Assembly (NCBI GenBank): GCA_034932685.1
Contig: JAYFOM010000009.1
Span: 1-58,564 of the forward strand
DNA length: 58,564 bases
Source: JAQUCI01 sp034932685
GTDB lineage: Bacteria > Bacillota_I > Bacilli_A > Erysipelotrichales > Erysipelotrichaceae
Direction of reading: 5' to 3'
The notes under the pieces were generated by a model. The model was not told the origin of the DNA, searched no databases, and saw only the letters and a program-made list of their open reading frames with translations. Position 1 is the stretch's first letter, and every line of letters begins with the position of its first letter. Below are positions 42,478 through 52,159 of this stretch, in pieces. The position numbers and the translations under genes were made by a program.

Positions 42478-44274
42478 GTGGACTTACGAATTCAGAAAAA
42501 TGCATTGAATCTTGGAAATGCCTTATTAAACAGAAAAACTACGGTTAAACCTTTTGTACCTTTTATAAGTCAAAAACCGGCTTTTTTATCTTATGAAAAC
42601 AGTTTAGATTTTAATTATGCTACACCTGAAGAAACTGGTATTAGCAGTAGTATTATTAAAGACTTTATCAAAGAGTTGAATAATGATGCTTCAACAGCGA
42701 TTCATAGTTTGATTATAGTTAAAAACAACAACACAATATTAGAAATGACTAATAAGCCGTATAAGATTGATTATTGGCGTTACACTTTCTCTTTATCTAA
42801 GTCTATAACAGCTTTAGCAATTGGTATGTTGATTGATGATGGCTTGTTGAATGTTAATGATTCGATAACGAAGTATTTGGGTGATCACATGTCGCCACTT
42901 GATAAACTTAAGTTTCGTGATATCACAATTGAGCATTTACTAACCATGAGTTCAGGTTTCACTTTTAATGAACTTGGTGCTGTGACAATTAATGATTGGT
43001 TAAGAGGAATTATCTCTACTAGTTTAAAATGGCCTGCTGGTTCACAGTTTGAATATAACAGTATGAACTCATATCTTTTAGCTGTTGTTGTTTGTCGTAT
43101 TACTGGTTCTAGCTTAATGTGTTTTCTTGAAAAGCGTTTGTGGTCGATTTTAGATATCAAAAATGTTTATTGGGATAAATGTCCATTTGGTATTGAAAAA
43201 GGCGGCTGGGGCCTTTATTTAAGCCCTAAGGACATGGCTAAGTTAGGTGTTTTATTTCTTAATAAAGGTAAATGGGATAATAAGCAAGTAATAAGTGAAA
43301 AATGGCTTAATGAAATGATAACACCAAGATTTAATACTAGTGAACATTTTGGTGATTATGATTATGGTTATCAAATATGGATAAAAAAGGATAATAAAGC
43401 ATTTTTAATGAATGGTATGTTTGGACAAAACGTCTTAGTAATTCCTAAAAATAATATCGTAGTTGTAACATGTGCTGGTAATCAAGATAGTTTTCAAACA
43501 AACAACTTCTTTAAATTAGCGAATAAATACTTCATTCAAAATAACTTTAATGATGCAAACATTAAGAAAAATAAAAAGGATAATAACGAACTAAAGCAGC
43601 TAATTTCTGACAATGCGACATATAAAACTCAGAAAAATAAGACAAATAAAGGTTGGCATAAGATCATTGCTCATTTTATAAAAAAAGATGATCAACTACC
43701 TACTTATTTACAACAGATTAATGGCAATGTGTATGAGTTTGATCATAAGGAGTATCAGGGCATTGGTTTTATACCACTACTGATGCGTGGTTATCTTAAT
43801 AATCATACAAGTGGCATAATATCGTTACAGGTATTATCTCACCTTGATAGCTTAACACTAAAAATACAAGAACAAGATAGTGTCTTTGAGATCTTTGTCT
43901 CATTAAGTAAAGTGACTCATCAAACCATAAATTATCATAATGACCAATATGAGATAGGTGTTCTTGCATCATTTAATCATGATGAAGATGATAATCCCGT
44001 TTTAAAGCTACAGATATCGTTTATCGAATATCCTAATACACGACATTTAAAGTTGCGATTCTTAAATGACAAAATACAACTTGAAATGAGCGAATTTCCA
44101 GGATTAAAGTATGTAGAAAAGGGTCTTGATCGCTTTAATCGTAATAGTAAAGAGATAAAACTGGTTGACATGTTTACAAACAAGTTCGATTTAGATTATT
44201 TAAAATATAAAGCTGAAACAGTATTAATGCCAGTATTAATCGGAACAATCAAATCAAAGGAGGAACATTCTTGA
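42478..44274 (+). CDS. Beta-lactamase-family serine hydrolase with C-terminal domain
   Basis: 598 aa. RYTFSLSKSITALAIG has the SxxK nucleophile motif (Ser105-Lys108). FEYNSMNSYLLAVVVCRITG fits the Tyr motif region, and LMNGMFGQNVLVIPKNNIVVV the region of the third motif (HGG/KTG-like, altered). This is the class C/esterase-like serine hydrolase family. No signal peptide is visible, so it may be cytoplasmic. Residues from about 380 to 598 form an extra domain of unknown role. GTG 42478 was chosen for spacing to AAGGAG; GTG 42472 overlaps it. It overlaps phoH by 4 nt. Confidence 0.8.
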   Translation: MDLRIQKNALNLGNALLNRKTTVKPFVPFISQKPAFLSYENSLDFNYATPEETGISSSIIKDFIKELNNDASTAIHSLIIVKNNNTILEMTNKPYKIDYWRYTFSLSKSITALAIGMLIDDGLLNVNDSITKYLGDHMSPLDKLKFRDITIEHLLTMSSGFTFNELGAVTINDWLRGIISTSLKWPAGSQFEYNSMNSYLLAVVVCRITGSSLMCFLEKRLWSILDIKNVYWDKCPFGIEKGGWGLYLSPKDMAKLGVLFLNKGKWDNKQVISEKWLNEMITPRFNTSEHFGDYDYGYQIWIKKDNKAFLMNGMFGQNVLVIPKNNIVVVTCAGNQDSFQTNNFFKLANKYFIQNNFNDANIKKNKKDNNELKQLISDNATYKTQKNKTNKGWHKIIAHFIKKDDQLPTYLQQINGNVYEFDHKEYQGIGFIPLLMRGYLNNHTSGIISLQVLSHLDSLTLKIQEQDSVFEIFVSLSKVTHQTINYHNDQYEIGVLASFNHDEDDNPVLKLQISFIEYPNTRHLKLRFLNDKIQLEMSEFPGLKYVEKGLDRFNRNSKEIKLVDMFTNKFDLDYLKYKAETVLMPVLIGTIKSKEEHS

Positions 44275-45221
44275 AACCAGTGCGAATTTGGGATATTCAT
44301 GATCTAACAAGTGAAGAAGAATTAAAGTTGTTTGGTGCAAATGATCAATACTTGCGTTTATGTGAAGAACTTTTTAAGATAAATATGACTGTACGAGAAC
44401 AAAAACTACTATTTCTAAGCGGAAGTGAACAACAAGCTAATCAAGTAATCACAATTTTTGAAAGTTTGCTTGAAGATATCCGTAAAGATAAAGAGATTGA
44501 TGAACGTGATTTTAGATATTTAGCTACTCAAAGTGAACAAAATAAAAGTGTTTTACAAAAAAACAAGAATACACCAGTAGGGAAAACTTTCAATTCGAAG
44601 TTAATCTATCCCAAAACGCTTGGACAAACACGGTTAGTTAAATCTTTTTATGAATATGATATTACCTTTGCGATTGGTCCTGCTGGTACTGGAAAAACTT
44701 ATCTTTCAGTTGTTTATGCGACAACTTTACTTAAACAAAATGATATAAAAAAGATCATATTAACCAGACCTGCAGTTGAAGCAGGAGAAAGTCTTGGTTT
44801 TTTACCAGGCGATCTTAAAGAAAAAGTTGATCCTTACCTAAGACCAGTATATGATGCTCTCTATGATTGTTTGGGATTAGAACAAGCTCAAAAACTAATG
44901 GAAAAAGAGATCATTGAAGTTGCACCATTAGCTTATATGCGTGGTAGAACACTTGATGATGCTTTAATCATTCTTGATGAAGCTCAGAATACTACTTTGG
45001 CACAAATGAAAATGTTTTTAACAAGACTTGGAATCAAATCAAAGATGATAATTAATGGTGATATCACTCAGATTGATCTTAAAAATAATCAATCAGGATT
45101 AATTGCGGCTATTAAGATTCTAGAAGATATAAAAGAGATAAATTTTGTTTATCTTGATAGTAGCGATGTTGTTAGACATCCATTAGTCCAAAAGATAATT
45201 GAAGCATTTAAAGAGGTTTGA
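44271..45221 (+). CDS. phoH: PhoH-family ATPase
   Basis: 316 aa. GPAGTGKTYLSVVYA is Walker A and LIILDEAQNTT Walker B; GRTLDDA and NGDITQIDL are also conserved. PhoH proteins are RNA-related ATPases, next to ybeY in most bacteria. The TTG start at 44271 is seven bases after AAAGGAGG and overlaps the upstream stop. Bacillus neighbours yqfC/yqfD and pgpH (yqfF) are absent. Confidence 0.94.
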   Translation: MKPVRIWDIHDLTSEEELKLFGANDQYLRLCEELFKINMTVREQKLLFLSGSEQQANQVITIFESLLEDIRKDKEIDERDFRYLATQSEQNKSVLQKNKNTPVGKTFNSKLIYPKTLGQTRLVKSFYEYDITFAIGPAGTGKTYLSVVYATTLLKQNDIKKIILTRPAVEAGESLGFLPGDLKEKVDPYLRPVYDALYDCLGLEQAQKLMEKEIIEVAPLAYMRGRTLDDALIILDEAQNTTLAQMKMFLTRLGIKSKMIINGDITQIDLKNNQSGLIAAIKILEDIKEINFVYLDSSDVVRHPLVQKIIEAFKEV

Positions 45222-45223
45222 GT

Positions 45224-45676
45224 ATGATAACATTTAATGTAGTGAATATGACAAATGAAGAAATATCTCCTTATACAGTGTTATTTAGTGCCATATGTCA
45301 AAAGGTAGTTGAACTTTTAAAGATAGATAAACCATATGAGTTAAGTGTGATATTTGTTGATGATGATAAGATCAAAGCGATCAACCATGATTATCGTGGT
45401 ATTGATGAAATAACTGATGTCATTTCATTTGCGGCACTTGATGATCAAACGATGTTTGTATCAAGTGAAGATAATGAATTAGGTGATATTTTTATCGCTA
45501 TCAATGCGATCAAACGTCAAGCAGTGCTATACCAGCATTCTGAGCTAAGAGAAGCGAGTTTTCTGTTTACACATGGTTTACTTCATCTTTTAGGCTACGA
45601 TCATATAGACCAACAAGAAGAACAAGCGATGTTTGCTCAGCAAGATTTAATATTAGATGATATAATTAAAAGGTAA
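45224..45676 (+). CDS. ybeY: Endoribonuclease YbeY
   Basis: 150 aa. HGLLHLLGYDH is the zinc motif H-x3-H-x5-H; DEITDVISFA is the second hallmark. It acts in 16S rRNA 3' maturation and ribosome quality control. ATG 45224 is eight bases after GAGG; a TTG at 45218 is too near. Confidence 0.95.
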   Translation: MITFNVVNMTNEEISPYTVLFSAICQKVVELLKIDKPYELSVIFVDDDKIKAINHDYRGIDEITDVISFAALDDQTMFVSSEDNELGDIFIAINAIKRQAVLYQHSELREASFLFTHGLLHLLGYDHIDQQEEQAMFAQQDLILDDIIKR

Positions 45677-45701
45677 AAACAACTGATACCAGGAGGTAAA
45701 A

Positions 45702-46100
45702 ATGGAATATAACAATTTAGTAAATGAAGCGTTTAAAGCTATGAGTAATGCGTATGCTCCTTATTCGAATTTTCATGTAGGGGCGTGTGTTTTATGTAAA
45801 GATGGCAAAATGTTTTATGGCGCAAATATTGAAAACGCTAGTTATGGTGCTACAAACTGTGGTGAAAGAAGCGCTATTTTTGCGGCTTATTCAAACGGTT
45901 ATCGTAGCGATGATATTGAAGCTATCGCTATTGTAAGTGATGGTAAAAGAATAGCTGGTCCTTGTGGTATCTGCCGACAAGTTTTATCTGAATTATTAAA
46001 TCCAAATACACCAATAATTTTAGCGATAAAAGATGAGACTAAAGTCATGAACATGCAAGAACTTTTACCTTATTCTTTTGGCAAAGAGGATTTACAATGA
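45702..46100 (+). CDS. cdd: Cytidine deaminase
   Basis: 132 aa. NCGERSAIFAAYSNG and GPCGICRQVLSEL give the zinc ligands and catalytic Glu (C-x-E and PCxxC). YSNFHVGACVL and ENASYG are substrate segments. It turns cytidine/deoxycytidine into uridine forms. AGGAGG precedes the ATG; it overlaps era by 4 nt. ybeY-cdd-era follows Bacillus, minus dgkA. Confidence 0.96.
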   Translation: MEYNNLVNEAFKAMSNAYAPYSNFHVGACVLCKDGKMFYGANIENASYGATNCGERSAIFAAYSNGYRSDDIEAIAIVSDGKRIAGPCGICRQVLSELLNPNTPIILAIKDETKVMNMQELLPYSFGKEDLQ

Positions 46101-46984
46101 GTTTTAAATCAGGTTTCATAGGCATTATCGGTAAACCGAATGCTGGTAAATCTACTTTGTTAAACACTTTGATGGATTCAAAGGTTGCGATAACAACCGC
46201 AAAGCCACAAACTACCAGAAATACGATCAGAGGTATTAAGACTACCGAAGATTATCAGATGGTTTTTGTTGATACGCCAGGAATTCATCAAGCTAAACAT
46301 GAGCTAGGTCGACAGATGAATAAGCAAGCATATAGTACAATAAGTGGAGTTGATCTTATTTATTATATTGTTGATGGAACAAAACAATTCAATAAAAGTG
46401 ATGAGCGTATCTTAAAGATCATCAACAATGCAAAGCTACCTGTTTTTCTTTTAGTTAATAAACTTGATAAACTAAATGAAAGCGAAAAGTATGAAGCGTT
46501 ATTAGCGTGGGAAAAATTTGGTAATTTCGCTGCGATAATACCAATATCAGCTTTGAAAGATAAGAATACTGCTCACTTGCTAGAGTTAACGCTTACTTAC
46601 TTAAATGAAGGTATAATGTATTATCCAAAAGATCAAACTATTGATTATCCAGAAGCATTTTTAATTCGTGAAATTGTACGTGAGAAAATACTAACATCTA
46701 CTAATCAAGAGGTTCCATATAGCGTAGCAGTTATTGTTGAAAAGATTAGTTATAAAAATGATGTTATGATCATTAATTGTGTTATTTATGTTGATCGTGA
46801 TTCACAAAAAGGCATAATAATTGGTAAAAATGGTTCAATGATCAAGAAAATAAGTACCCAAGCACGCCAAGATTTAGAATATCGTTTTGGTTGTAAGATA
46901 TTCCTTGAGATATTTGTACGAGTGCAAGAAGATTGGCGAAATAAAAACCGACAATTGATCGAGCTTGGTTATTTGTCGGAGTGA
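46097..46984 (+). CDS. era: GTPase Era
   Basis: 295 aa. GKPNAGKST (G1), DTPGIH (G3) and NKLDK (G4) precede a KH domain (GIIIGKNGSMIKKI). It binds the 3' end of 16S rRNA in 30S assembly. Confidence 0.97.
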   Translation: MSFKSGFIGIIGKPNAGKSTLLNTLMDSKVAITTAKPQTTRNTIRGIKTTEDYQMVFVDTPGIHQAKHELGRQMNKQAYSTISGVDLIYYIVDGTKQFNKSDERILKIINNAKLPVFLLVNKLDKLNESEKYEALLAWEKFGNFAAIIPISALKDKNTAHLLELTLTYLNEGIMYYPKDQTIDYPEAFLIREIVREKILTSTNQEVPYSVAVIVEKISYKNDVMIINCVIYVDRDSQKGIIIGKNGSMIKKISTQARQDLEYRFGCKIFLEIFVRVQEDWRNKNRQLIELGYLSE

Positions 46985-46988
46985 TCAA

Positions 46989-47735
46989 ATGAATGATAAA
47001 ACAGAAGGTATCATTTTAAAACAAAGTGATTTTAAAGATAATGATTATCTTTTAAGGGTTATCACGATTGATCAAGGCATCATCTCATTAATTGCTAAAG
47101 GAGCAAAGAAAACTACCAGTAAAAATAGTTATGCTTGTTCACCTTTAACACTAACATCTATAATCTATGATCAACGTAGTTCTTCATTGCATTTAATGCA
47201 AAGTGCAAATATTATAAATACCTATCGAAATATCAGAGCAGATCTAATTAAAGTTACAATAGCTACTTTAATGTGTGATATCATCGATATCATAGCAAAA
47301 GAGATGATAAATGAAGATGATGACTTCAAATTGCTATATGTTTTACTTAAAGAGAGTTTAAATCATCTTGATCAAGATGATAGTGATTTCATTGTTTTAG
47401 GAGTATTTATTAGTAATATCTTAAAGGTGATGGGAATCGCACCCCAAGTTGATGGTTGTAGTTTATGTGGTAGTTCACATGTTGTTTGTATCTCAATTAA
47501 GGAAGGTGGATTTCTTTGTTCAAATTGTAATATTGAAAGTTTAAACAATAGTGTTGTTGAACTTAAACAATTTCGACTACTAAACAAGGCAAGCTGTGAA
47601 CATATAACGATATTAAAGCAATTTGAACCGTTTGATTTTAGTATAATAACTGTTCTATATGGTTATCTTATCGCATATGGTGATATTAATTTAGCTAGTT
47701 GGCGTTTCTTAAATGAGTTAGTGATTAACAAGTAA
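46989..47735 (+). CDS. recO: DNA repair protein RecO
   Basis: 248 aa. An N-terminal OB-fold (TEGIILKQSDFKDNDYLLRV) and a zinc site (CSLCGSS ... FLCSNC). It loads RecA with RecR. ATG 46989 follows CGGAGTGA; earlier in-frame starts lie in era. era-recO order is conserved. Confidence 0.92.
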   Translation: MNDKTEGIILKQSDFKDNDYLLRVITIDQGIISLIAKGAKKTTSKNSYACSPLTLTSIIYDQRSSSLHLMQSANIINTYRNIRADLIKVTIATLMCDIIDIIAKEMINEDDDFKLLYVLLKESLNHLDQDDSDFIVLGVFISNILKVMGIAPQVDGCSLCGSSHVVCISIKEGGFLCSNCNIESLNNSVVELKQFRLLNKASCEHITILKQFEPFDFSIITVLYGYLIAYGDINLASWRFLNELVINK

Positions 47736-47745
47736 TCAAACCAGA

Positions 47746-47774
47746 TTGACAAATCACAACCATAGTGTTAAATA
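47746..47774 (+). promoter_or_regulatory. Possible promoter of glyS-dnaG-rpoD
   Basis: TTGACA (47746-47751) is a perfect -35, but the 17-bp-spaced -10 is only TAAATA. No T-box or riboswitch fits in the 66-base gap before glyS. Confidence 0.4.
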
Positions 47775-47801
47775 TAGTAAGATGTAAAGGGAGAATTCAT
47801 G

Positions 47802-49184
47802 ATGTCTAATACTAATTTTAGTTTTGAAAAGATAGTAAATCACTTGCGAACTTCTGGATTTGTTTATCAAGGCTCAGAAATATATGGTGGTTTAGCTAAT
47901 ACATGGGATTTTGGACCGCTTGGCTTAGCTTTAAAGAACAATATTAAGGAAGCTTGGCGTTTTCACTTTATCCAAACCAATCCTCATAATGTGGAAATAC
48001 AATCAGCAATTCTTATGAATCCACAAGTTTGGGTTGCCAGTGGACATTTGAAAACATTTGCTGATCCATTAATGGATTGTCGTAAATGTAATACTCGCCA
48101 TCGTGCTGATCAACTGATAGAGAACGCCAGTGATCATACCATAAATCCATCAGGTTGGACTAATGAAAAGATGAATGAGTATATTAAAGTGAATAAAGTT
48201 GCTTGTCCTGACTGTGGTGGTCATGATTTTACCGATATCAGACAATTTAATCTAATGTTCAAGACTTATCAAGGGGTAATTGAAGATAGTAAGAATACTA
48301 TTTATCTTCGTCCTGAAACAGCTCAGGGAATGTTTGTTAATTTCAAAAATGTTCAAAGGTTTTCACGCAAGAAAATTCCCTTTGGTATCGGACAAATTGG
48401 TAAATCATTTAGAAATGAGATTACTCCGGGGAACTTTATATTTAGAACTCGCGAGTTTGAACAAATGGAACTAGAGTTTTTCTGCAAGCCCAATGAGGAT
48501 TTGAAGTGGTATAAATATTGGCAAGATTTTTGTATGAACTGGTTAACAACTTTTGGTATCAACAAAGAAAACTTACGTTTAAGAGAGCATTCTAAAGAAG
48601 AGTTGTCTCATTATTCAAAAGGGACAAGTGACATAGAATACCAATTCTCTTTTGGATGGGGTGAGATTTGGGGAATAGCTGATCGTACTGATTTTGATCT
48701 ATTAAGTCACCAAAACGAAAGCAAGCAAAGTCTTGAATATTTTGATTCAGCCACAAATGAAAGATATATTCCTTATTGTGTTGAACCAGCGGTTGGAGTT
48801 GAAAGATTGATGTTAGCTTTTGTGTTTGATGCTTATGATGAAGAAGTCATAAATGATTCAGATACAAGAATCGTGCTAAGATTACACCCAATGTTAGCAC
48901 CGATAAAAGTAGCGATATTACCATTGAGTAAACAATTAAACGAAAATGCTGAACTTCTATATCAAGATTTAAGTAAGTACTACAATTGTGACTATGACGA
49001 TGCTGGTAGTATTGGAAAAAGGTATCGTCGTAATGATGCAATAGGTACACCGTTCTGCATTACTTACGATTTCGATTCACTTGAAGATCAAGCAGTTACT
49101 ATTCGTCATCGTGATAGTATGGTTCAAGAACGCATTAAGATAAATGAACTTAAATCATATCTTGATAAGTATTTACAATTTTAA
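47802..49184 (+). CDS. glyS: Glycyl-tRNA synthetase, dimeric type
   Basis: 460 aa, the single-chain alpha2 form (eukaryote/archaeal-like), not GlyQ-GlyS. GGLANTWDFGPLG opens the class II core; a CRKC ... CPDCGG zinc insert follows; FRNEITPGNFIFRTREFEQME is motif 2 and VGVERLMLAF motif 3; an anticodon domain ends the protein. It charges tRNA-Gly. Bacillus has glyQS at this place, so the type differs although the location is kept. ATG 47802 is preferred to 47799 by spacing. Confidence 0.96.
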   Translation: MSNTNFSFEKIVNHLRTSGFVYQGSEIYGGLANTWDFGPLGLALKNNIKEAWRFHFIQTNPHNVEIQSAILMNPQVWVASGHLKTFADPLMDCRKCNTRHRADQLIENASDHTINPSGWTNEKMNEYIKVNKVACPDCGGHDFTDIRQFNLMFKTYQGVIEDSKNTIYLRPETAQGMFVNFKNVQRFSRKKIPFGIGQIGKSFRNEITPGNFIFRTREFEQMELEFFCKPNEDLKWYKYWQDFCMNWLTTFGINKENLRLREHSKEELSHYSKGTSDIEYQFSFGWGEIWGIADRTDFDLLSHQNESKQSLEYFDSATNERYIPYCVEPAVGVERLMLAFVFDAYDEEVINDSDTRIVLRLHPMLAPIKVAILPLSKQLNENAELLYQDLSKYYNCDYDDAGSIGKRYRRNDAIGTPFCITYDFDSLEDQAVTIRHRDSMVQERIKINELKSYLDKYLQF

Positions 49185-49196
49185 AGAGGAATTTTG

Positions 49197-50984
49197 ATGG
49201 CATTAATCAGTGAACAGGAAATCAATCTTGTAAGGAACAAAGCTGATATCGCAGAAGTGATAGCACGCTATATTCCTTTAATCAAGAAAGGCAAAGGATT
49301 AACCGCCGTTTGTCCGTTTCATGATGATCACAATCCATCATTATCTGTTTCAGTCGATAAACAAATATACAAATGTTTTGTTTGCGGTGCTGGTGGTAAT
49401 GTTTTTACTTTTGTACAAAATTATGAGAAATTATCTTTTGTTGATGCTGTAGCTAAAGTAGCAGATTTCTATCATATCCAACTGAGTGTCAATCCGCAAG
49501 ATGTATTACTTGAGCGATATGATGAAAAAACCAAACATTATTTCAAGATATTAAACGAGGCTATCGCATTTCAACAATATCAACTTAAGTCGGCTATTGC
49601 TCAAGATGTTCTAACTTATTTAAATAAACGTGGTTATGATCAAAATGTTATAGATATGTTTAAAATTGGATATAATCCAGATAAAAGTGCTTTATCAGCA
49701 TTTTTACAAGCAAAAGGATATCTTGATAAAGATTTAGTGACATTAAATCTATCAAGACTTGATAATGATCAGCTTGTTGATGTTTTTAGTGATCGGATCA
49801 CTTTTCCTATCTATGATCGTTATGGTAGCCCAATCGCATTTACTGCTCGTACTTATCATCAAGGGTTTGAACCTAAATATATTAATAGTAGTGAAACAGA
49901 TTTATATATAAAAGGTAATATCTTGTATAATTACCATAATGCCCTTGCATCTGGTCGAAAACAGGGCAAGCTATATTTAGTTGAAGGTGTTACCGATGTG
50001 ATCGCATTATATCGGGCTGGTTTTGATAATGTAGTTGCGACACTTGGTACAGCACTATCAAAACAGCAGATACAGCTAATCAAACAAGTAACGAAAAACG
50101 TTGTTTTATGTTATGATGGGGATAAGGCCGGACAGGCCGCCAACTTTAAAAATGGTAAGCTTTTAAATGAAGCAAGACTTAATGTGTTTGTAGTATCAAA
50201 TCTAAGTGGTAAAGATCCTGATGATATCATTCGTGATAAAGGAAAAGAGCATTTACAATCATTATTAAGTGATAACATTACTTGGATTGAGTTTGTCATG
50301 GATTATTTGTTGATAGATATTGATATTAACAATTATACCCAAAAAAAGAATTATGCTACTAAAGTCATTACCGAAATCAATCAGTTACAGGATAATTTTG
50401 ATAAAGATACTTTTATTAAAAAACTAGCATTGATCACTGAATTTGAAAGCGACTTATTGAAAGGTCTTCTATCTAATTCTAGCTTAAAAGCCAACGTAAC
50501 AAAAACCAAAGATCCAATTAATGTTAAAAGATCGAACTTAAACGGGCGAATGCGAGCGGAATATGAGATACTTTCACAAATGATCAATAGCGTAACAGCT
50601 TGTGATTACTTTATTGAGCATATTGGTTTTCTTCCTACAGACGAAAACAATCAGTTGGCGATGATGATACTTGAGTATGCTCGTAAATATGAAAGCGTTA
50701 AAGTTGCCGATATCCTAAGTTACATTGAAGAAGATAATATGCGTAGTTTAGTGCTAAATTTAGACCAGTGGGATTTTTTACCAGGGTATTACAACGAAAA
50801 AACACTAGCAGACGCTAATCTCAAATTGCAACTATCCATTATCGAAGATCAAATCGAGAATTTAAAGAAGCAACAAAAATTGAAAGCAGACGCTAATAGT
50901 AAGAAGAAACTATTACAAGAAATCTTAGAACTAAAAAAAGAGAAAATAAAATTACAAGATAGTTTCAATAAGGAGGAAGTATGA
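49197..50984 (+). CDS. dnaG: DNA primase
   Basis: 595 aa. The CHC2 zinc domain (CPFHDDHNPS, KCFVCG) is followed by the catalytic core and TOPRIM motifs (LVEGVTDVIAL, LCYDGDKAGQ), then a helical C-terminal helicase-binding region. ATG 49197 is six bases after AAGAGGA. It overlaps rpoD by 4 nt. Confidence 0.97.
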   Translation: MALISEQEINLVRNKADIAEVIARYIPLIKKGKGLTAVCPFHDDHNPSLSVSVDKQIYKCFVCGAGGNVFTFVQNYEKLSFVDAVAKVADFYHIQLSVNPQDVLLERYDEKTKHYFKILNEAIAFQQYQLKSAIAQDVLTYLNKRGYDQNVIDMFKIGYNPDKSALSAFLQAKGYLDKDLVTLNLSRLDNDQLVDVFSDRITFPIYDRYGSPIAFTARTYHQGFEPKYINSSETDLYIKGNILYNYHNALASGRKQGKLYLVEGVTDVIALYRAGFDNVVATLGTALSKQQIQLIKQVTKNVVLCYDGDKAGQAANFKNGKLLNEARLNVFVVSNLSGKDPDDIIRDKGKEHLQSLLSDNITWIEFVMDYLLIDIDINNYTQKKNYATKVITEINQLQDNFDKDTFIKKLALITEFESDLLKGLLSNSSLKANVTKTKDPINVKRSNLNGRMRAEYEILSQMINSVTACDYFIEHIGFLPTDENNQLAMMILEYARKYESVKVADILSYIEEDNMRSLVLNLDQWDFLPGYYNEKTLADANLKLQLSIIEDQIENLKKQQKLKADANSKKKLLQEILELKKEKIKLQDSFNKEEV

Positions 50985-52159
50985 AGTTATTTAAAACACT
51001 AGAAGAAATTAAAGAACAGTTTATCTTAGATTATAATTTGAATGGAAAGATATATCAAAAAGATATAATGGAAGCACTAGAGCATCTTGATCTTGACGAT
51101 GCTGATTCGGTAGAACTATACAATTGGTTTAGTGAACAAAAAATTAAGATCACTGAAGATGAAGATATTGAAGAAATAGATGAAGATGTAGATGTTGAAA
51201 AGATCATCAGTGAAGAAATTGATGACGAACTTGAGATATTTGATGATGAAAGTGAAAGTGATGATGAAATTAGTGAAACACTTCTAAATATTGAAGCCAG
51301 TTTTGCTAATTCGAGTTTTGTAAAAATCAACGATACCGTAAAAATGTACTTGAAAGAAATTGGTAGAGTTGCATTACTTACCCCTGATGAAGAACCAGAA
51401 ATAGCGAAGCGATCACAAGAAGGTGATGAAGAAGCTAAAGGAAGATTGATATCCGCAAACCTAAGACTTGTTGTATCGATCGCGAAGAAGTATGTTGGAC
51501 GTGGTATGCTTTTTCTTGATTTAATTCAAGAAGGAAATATGGGTTTGATCAAAGCTGTTGAGAAGTTTGATTATACAAAGGGTTTTAAGTTTTCAACTTA
51601 TGCGACATGGTGGATTCGTCAAGCGATCACAAGAGCTATTGCGGATCAAGCAAGAACAATTAGAATACCAGTTCATATGGTTGAAACGATCAATAAACTA
51701 ACAAGGATACAACGTCAATTAGTTCAGGAACTTGGACGAGATCCATCGGCCGAAGAAATAGCTGAACGGATGGAAAATGTCACGCCAGAAAAAGTAAGAG
51801 AAATACAAAAAATTGCTCTTGATCCAGTATCACTTGAAACACCAATTGGTGAAGAAGACGACTCACATTTAGGAGATTTCATCGAAGACAAAGATGCACT
51901 ATCTCCTGATGAATATGCTAGTAATCAATTATTAAAAGATGAGATCAATATGGTCTTAATGGGGTTAACCGAACGCGAAGAAAAGGTTTTACGTCTTCGA
52001 TTTGGATTATATGATGGTAGAACACGAACCCTTGAAGAAGTGGGTAAAGAGTTCAATGTGACACGTGAACGTATTCGTCAAATCGAAGCTAAAGCATTAC
52101 GTAAATTAAAACATCCAACACGTTCAAAAAGACTAAGAGATTTTGTGGATAAGAATTAA
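50981..52159 (+). CDS. rpoD: Primary sigma factor
   Basis: 392 aa. An acidic N-terminal segment (about 55-105, mostly Asp/Glu) precedes region 1.2-2 (VKMYLKEIGRVALLT, FDYTKGFKFSTYATWWIRQA), region 3 and the region 4.2 helix-turn-helix (LEEVGKEFNVTRERIRQIE). It directs polymerase to TTGACA/TATAAT promoters, which match those seen here. The dnaG-rpoD pair is the classic macromolecular-synthesis order. Confidence 0.97.
   Translation: MKLFKTLEEIKEQFILDYNLNGKIYQKDIMEALEHLDLDDADSVELYNWFSEQKIKITEDEDIEEIDEDVDVEKIISEEIDDELEIFDDESESDDEISETLLNIEASFANSSFVKINDTVKMYLKEIGRVALLTPDEEPEIAKRSQEGDEEAKGRLISANLRLVVSIAKKYVGRGMLFLDLIQEGNMGLIKAVEKFDYTKGFKFSTYATWWIRQAITRAIADQARTIRIPVHMVETINKLTRIQRQLVQELGRDPSAEEIAERMENVTPEKVREIQKIALDPVSLETPIGEEDDSHLGDFIEDKDALSPDEYASNQLLKDEINMVLMGLTEREEKVLRLRFGLYDGRTRTLEEVGKEFNVTRERIRQIEAKALRKLKHPTRSKRLRDFVDKN

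Noticed and set aside
45658..45666. TGATATAAT near the end of ybeY as a promoter for cdd
   Set aside because: It lies in coding sequence for the conserved LDDII-like end, has no -35, and cdd is in an operon; it may be real but is not supported.
47736..47801. T-box riboswitch before glyS
   Set aside because: Only 66 bases separate recO and glyS and no TGGNACCGCG-like T-box sequence is present.
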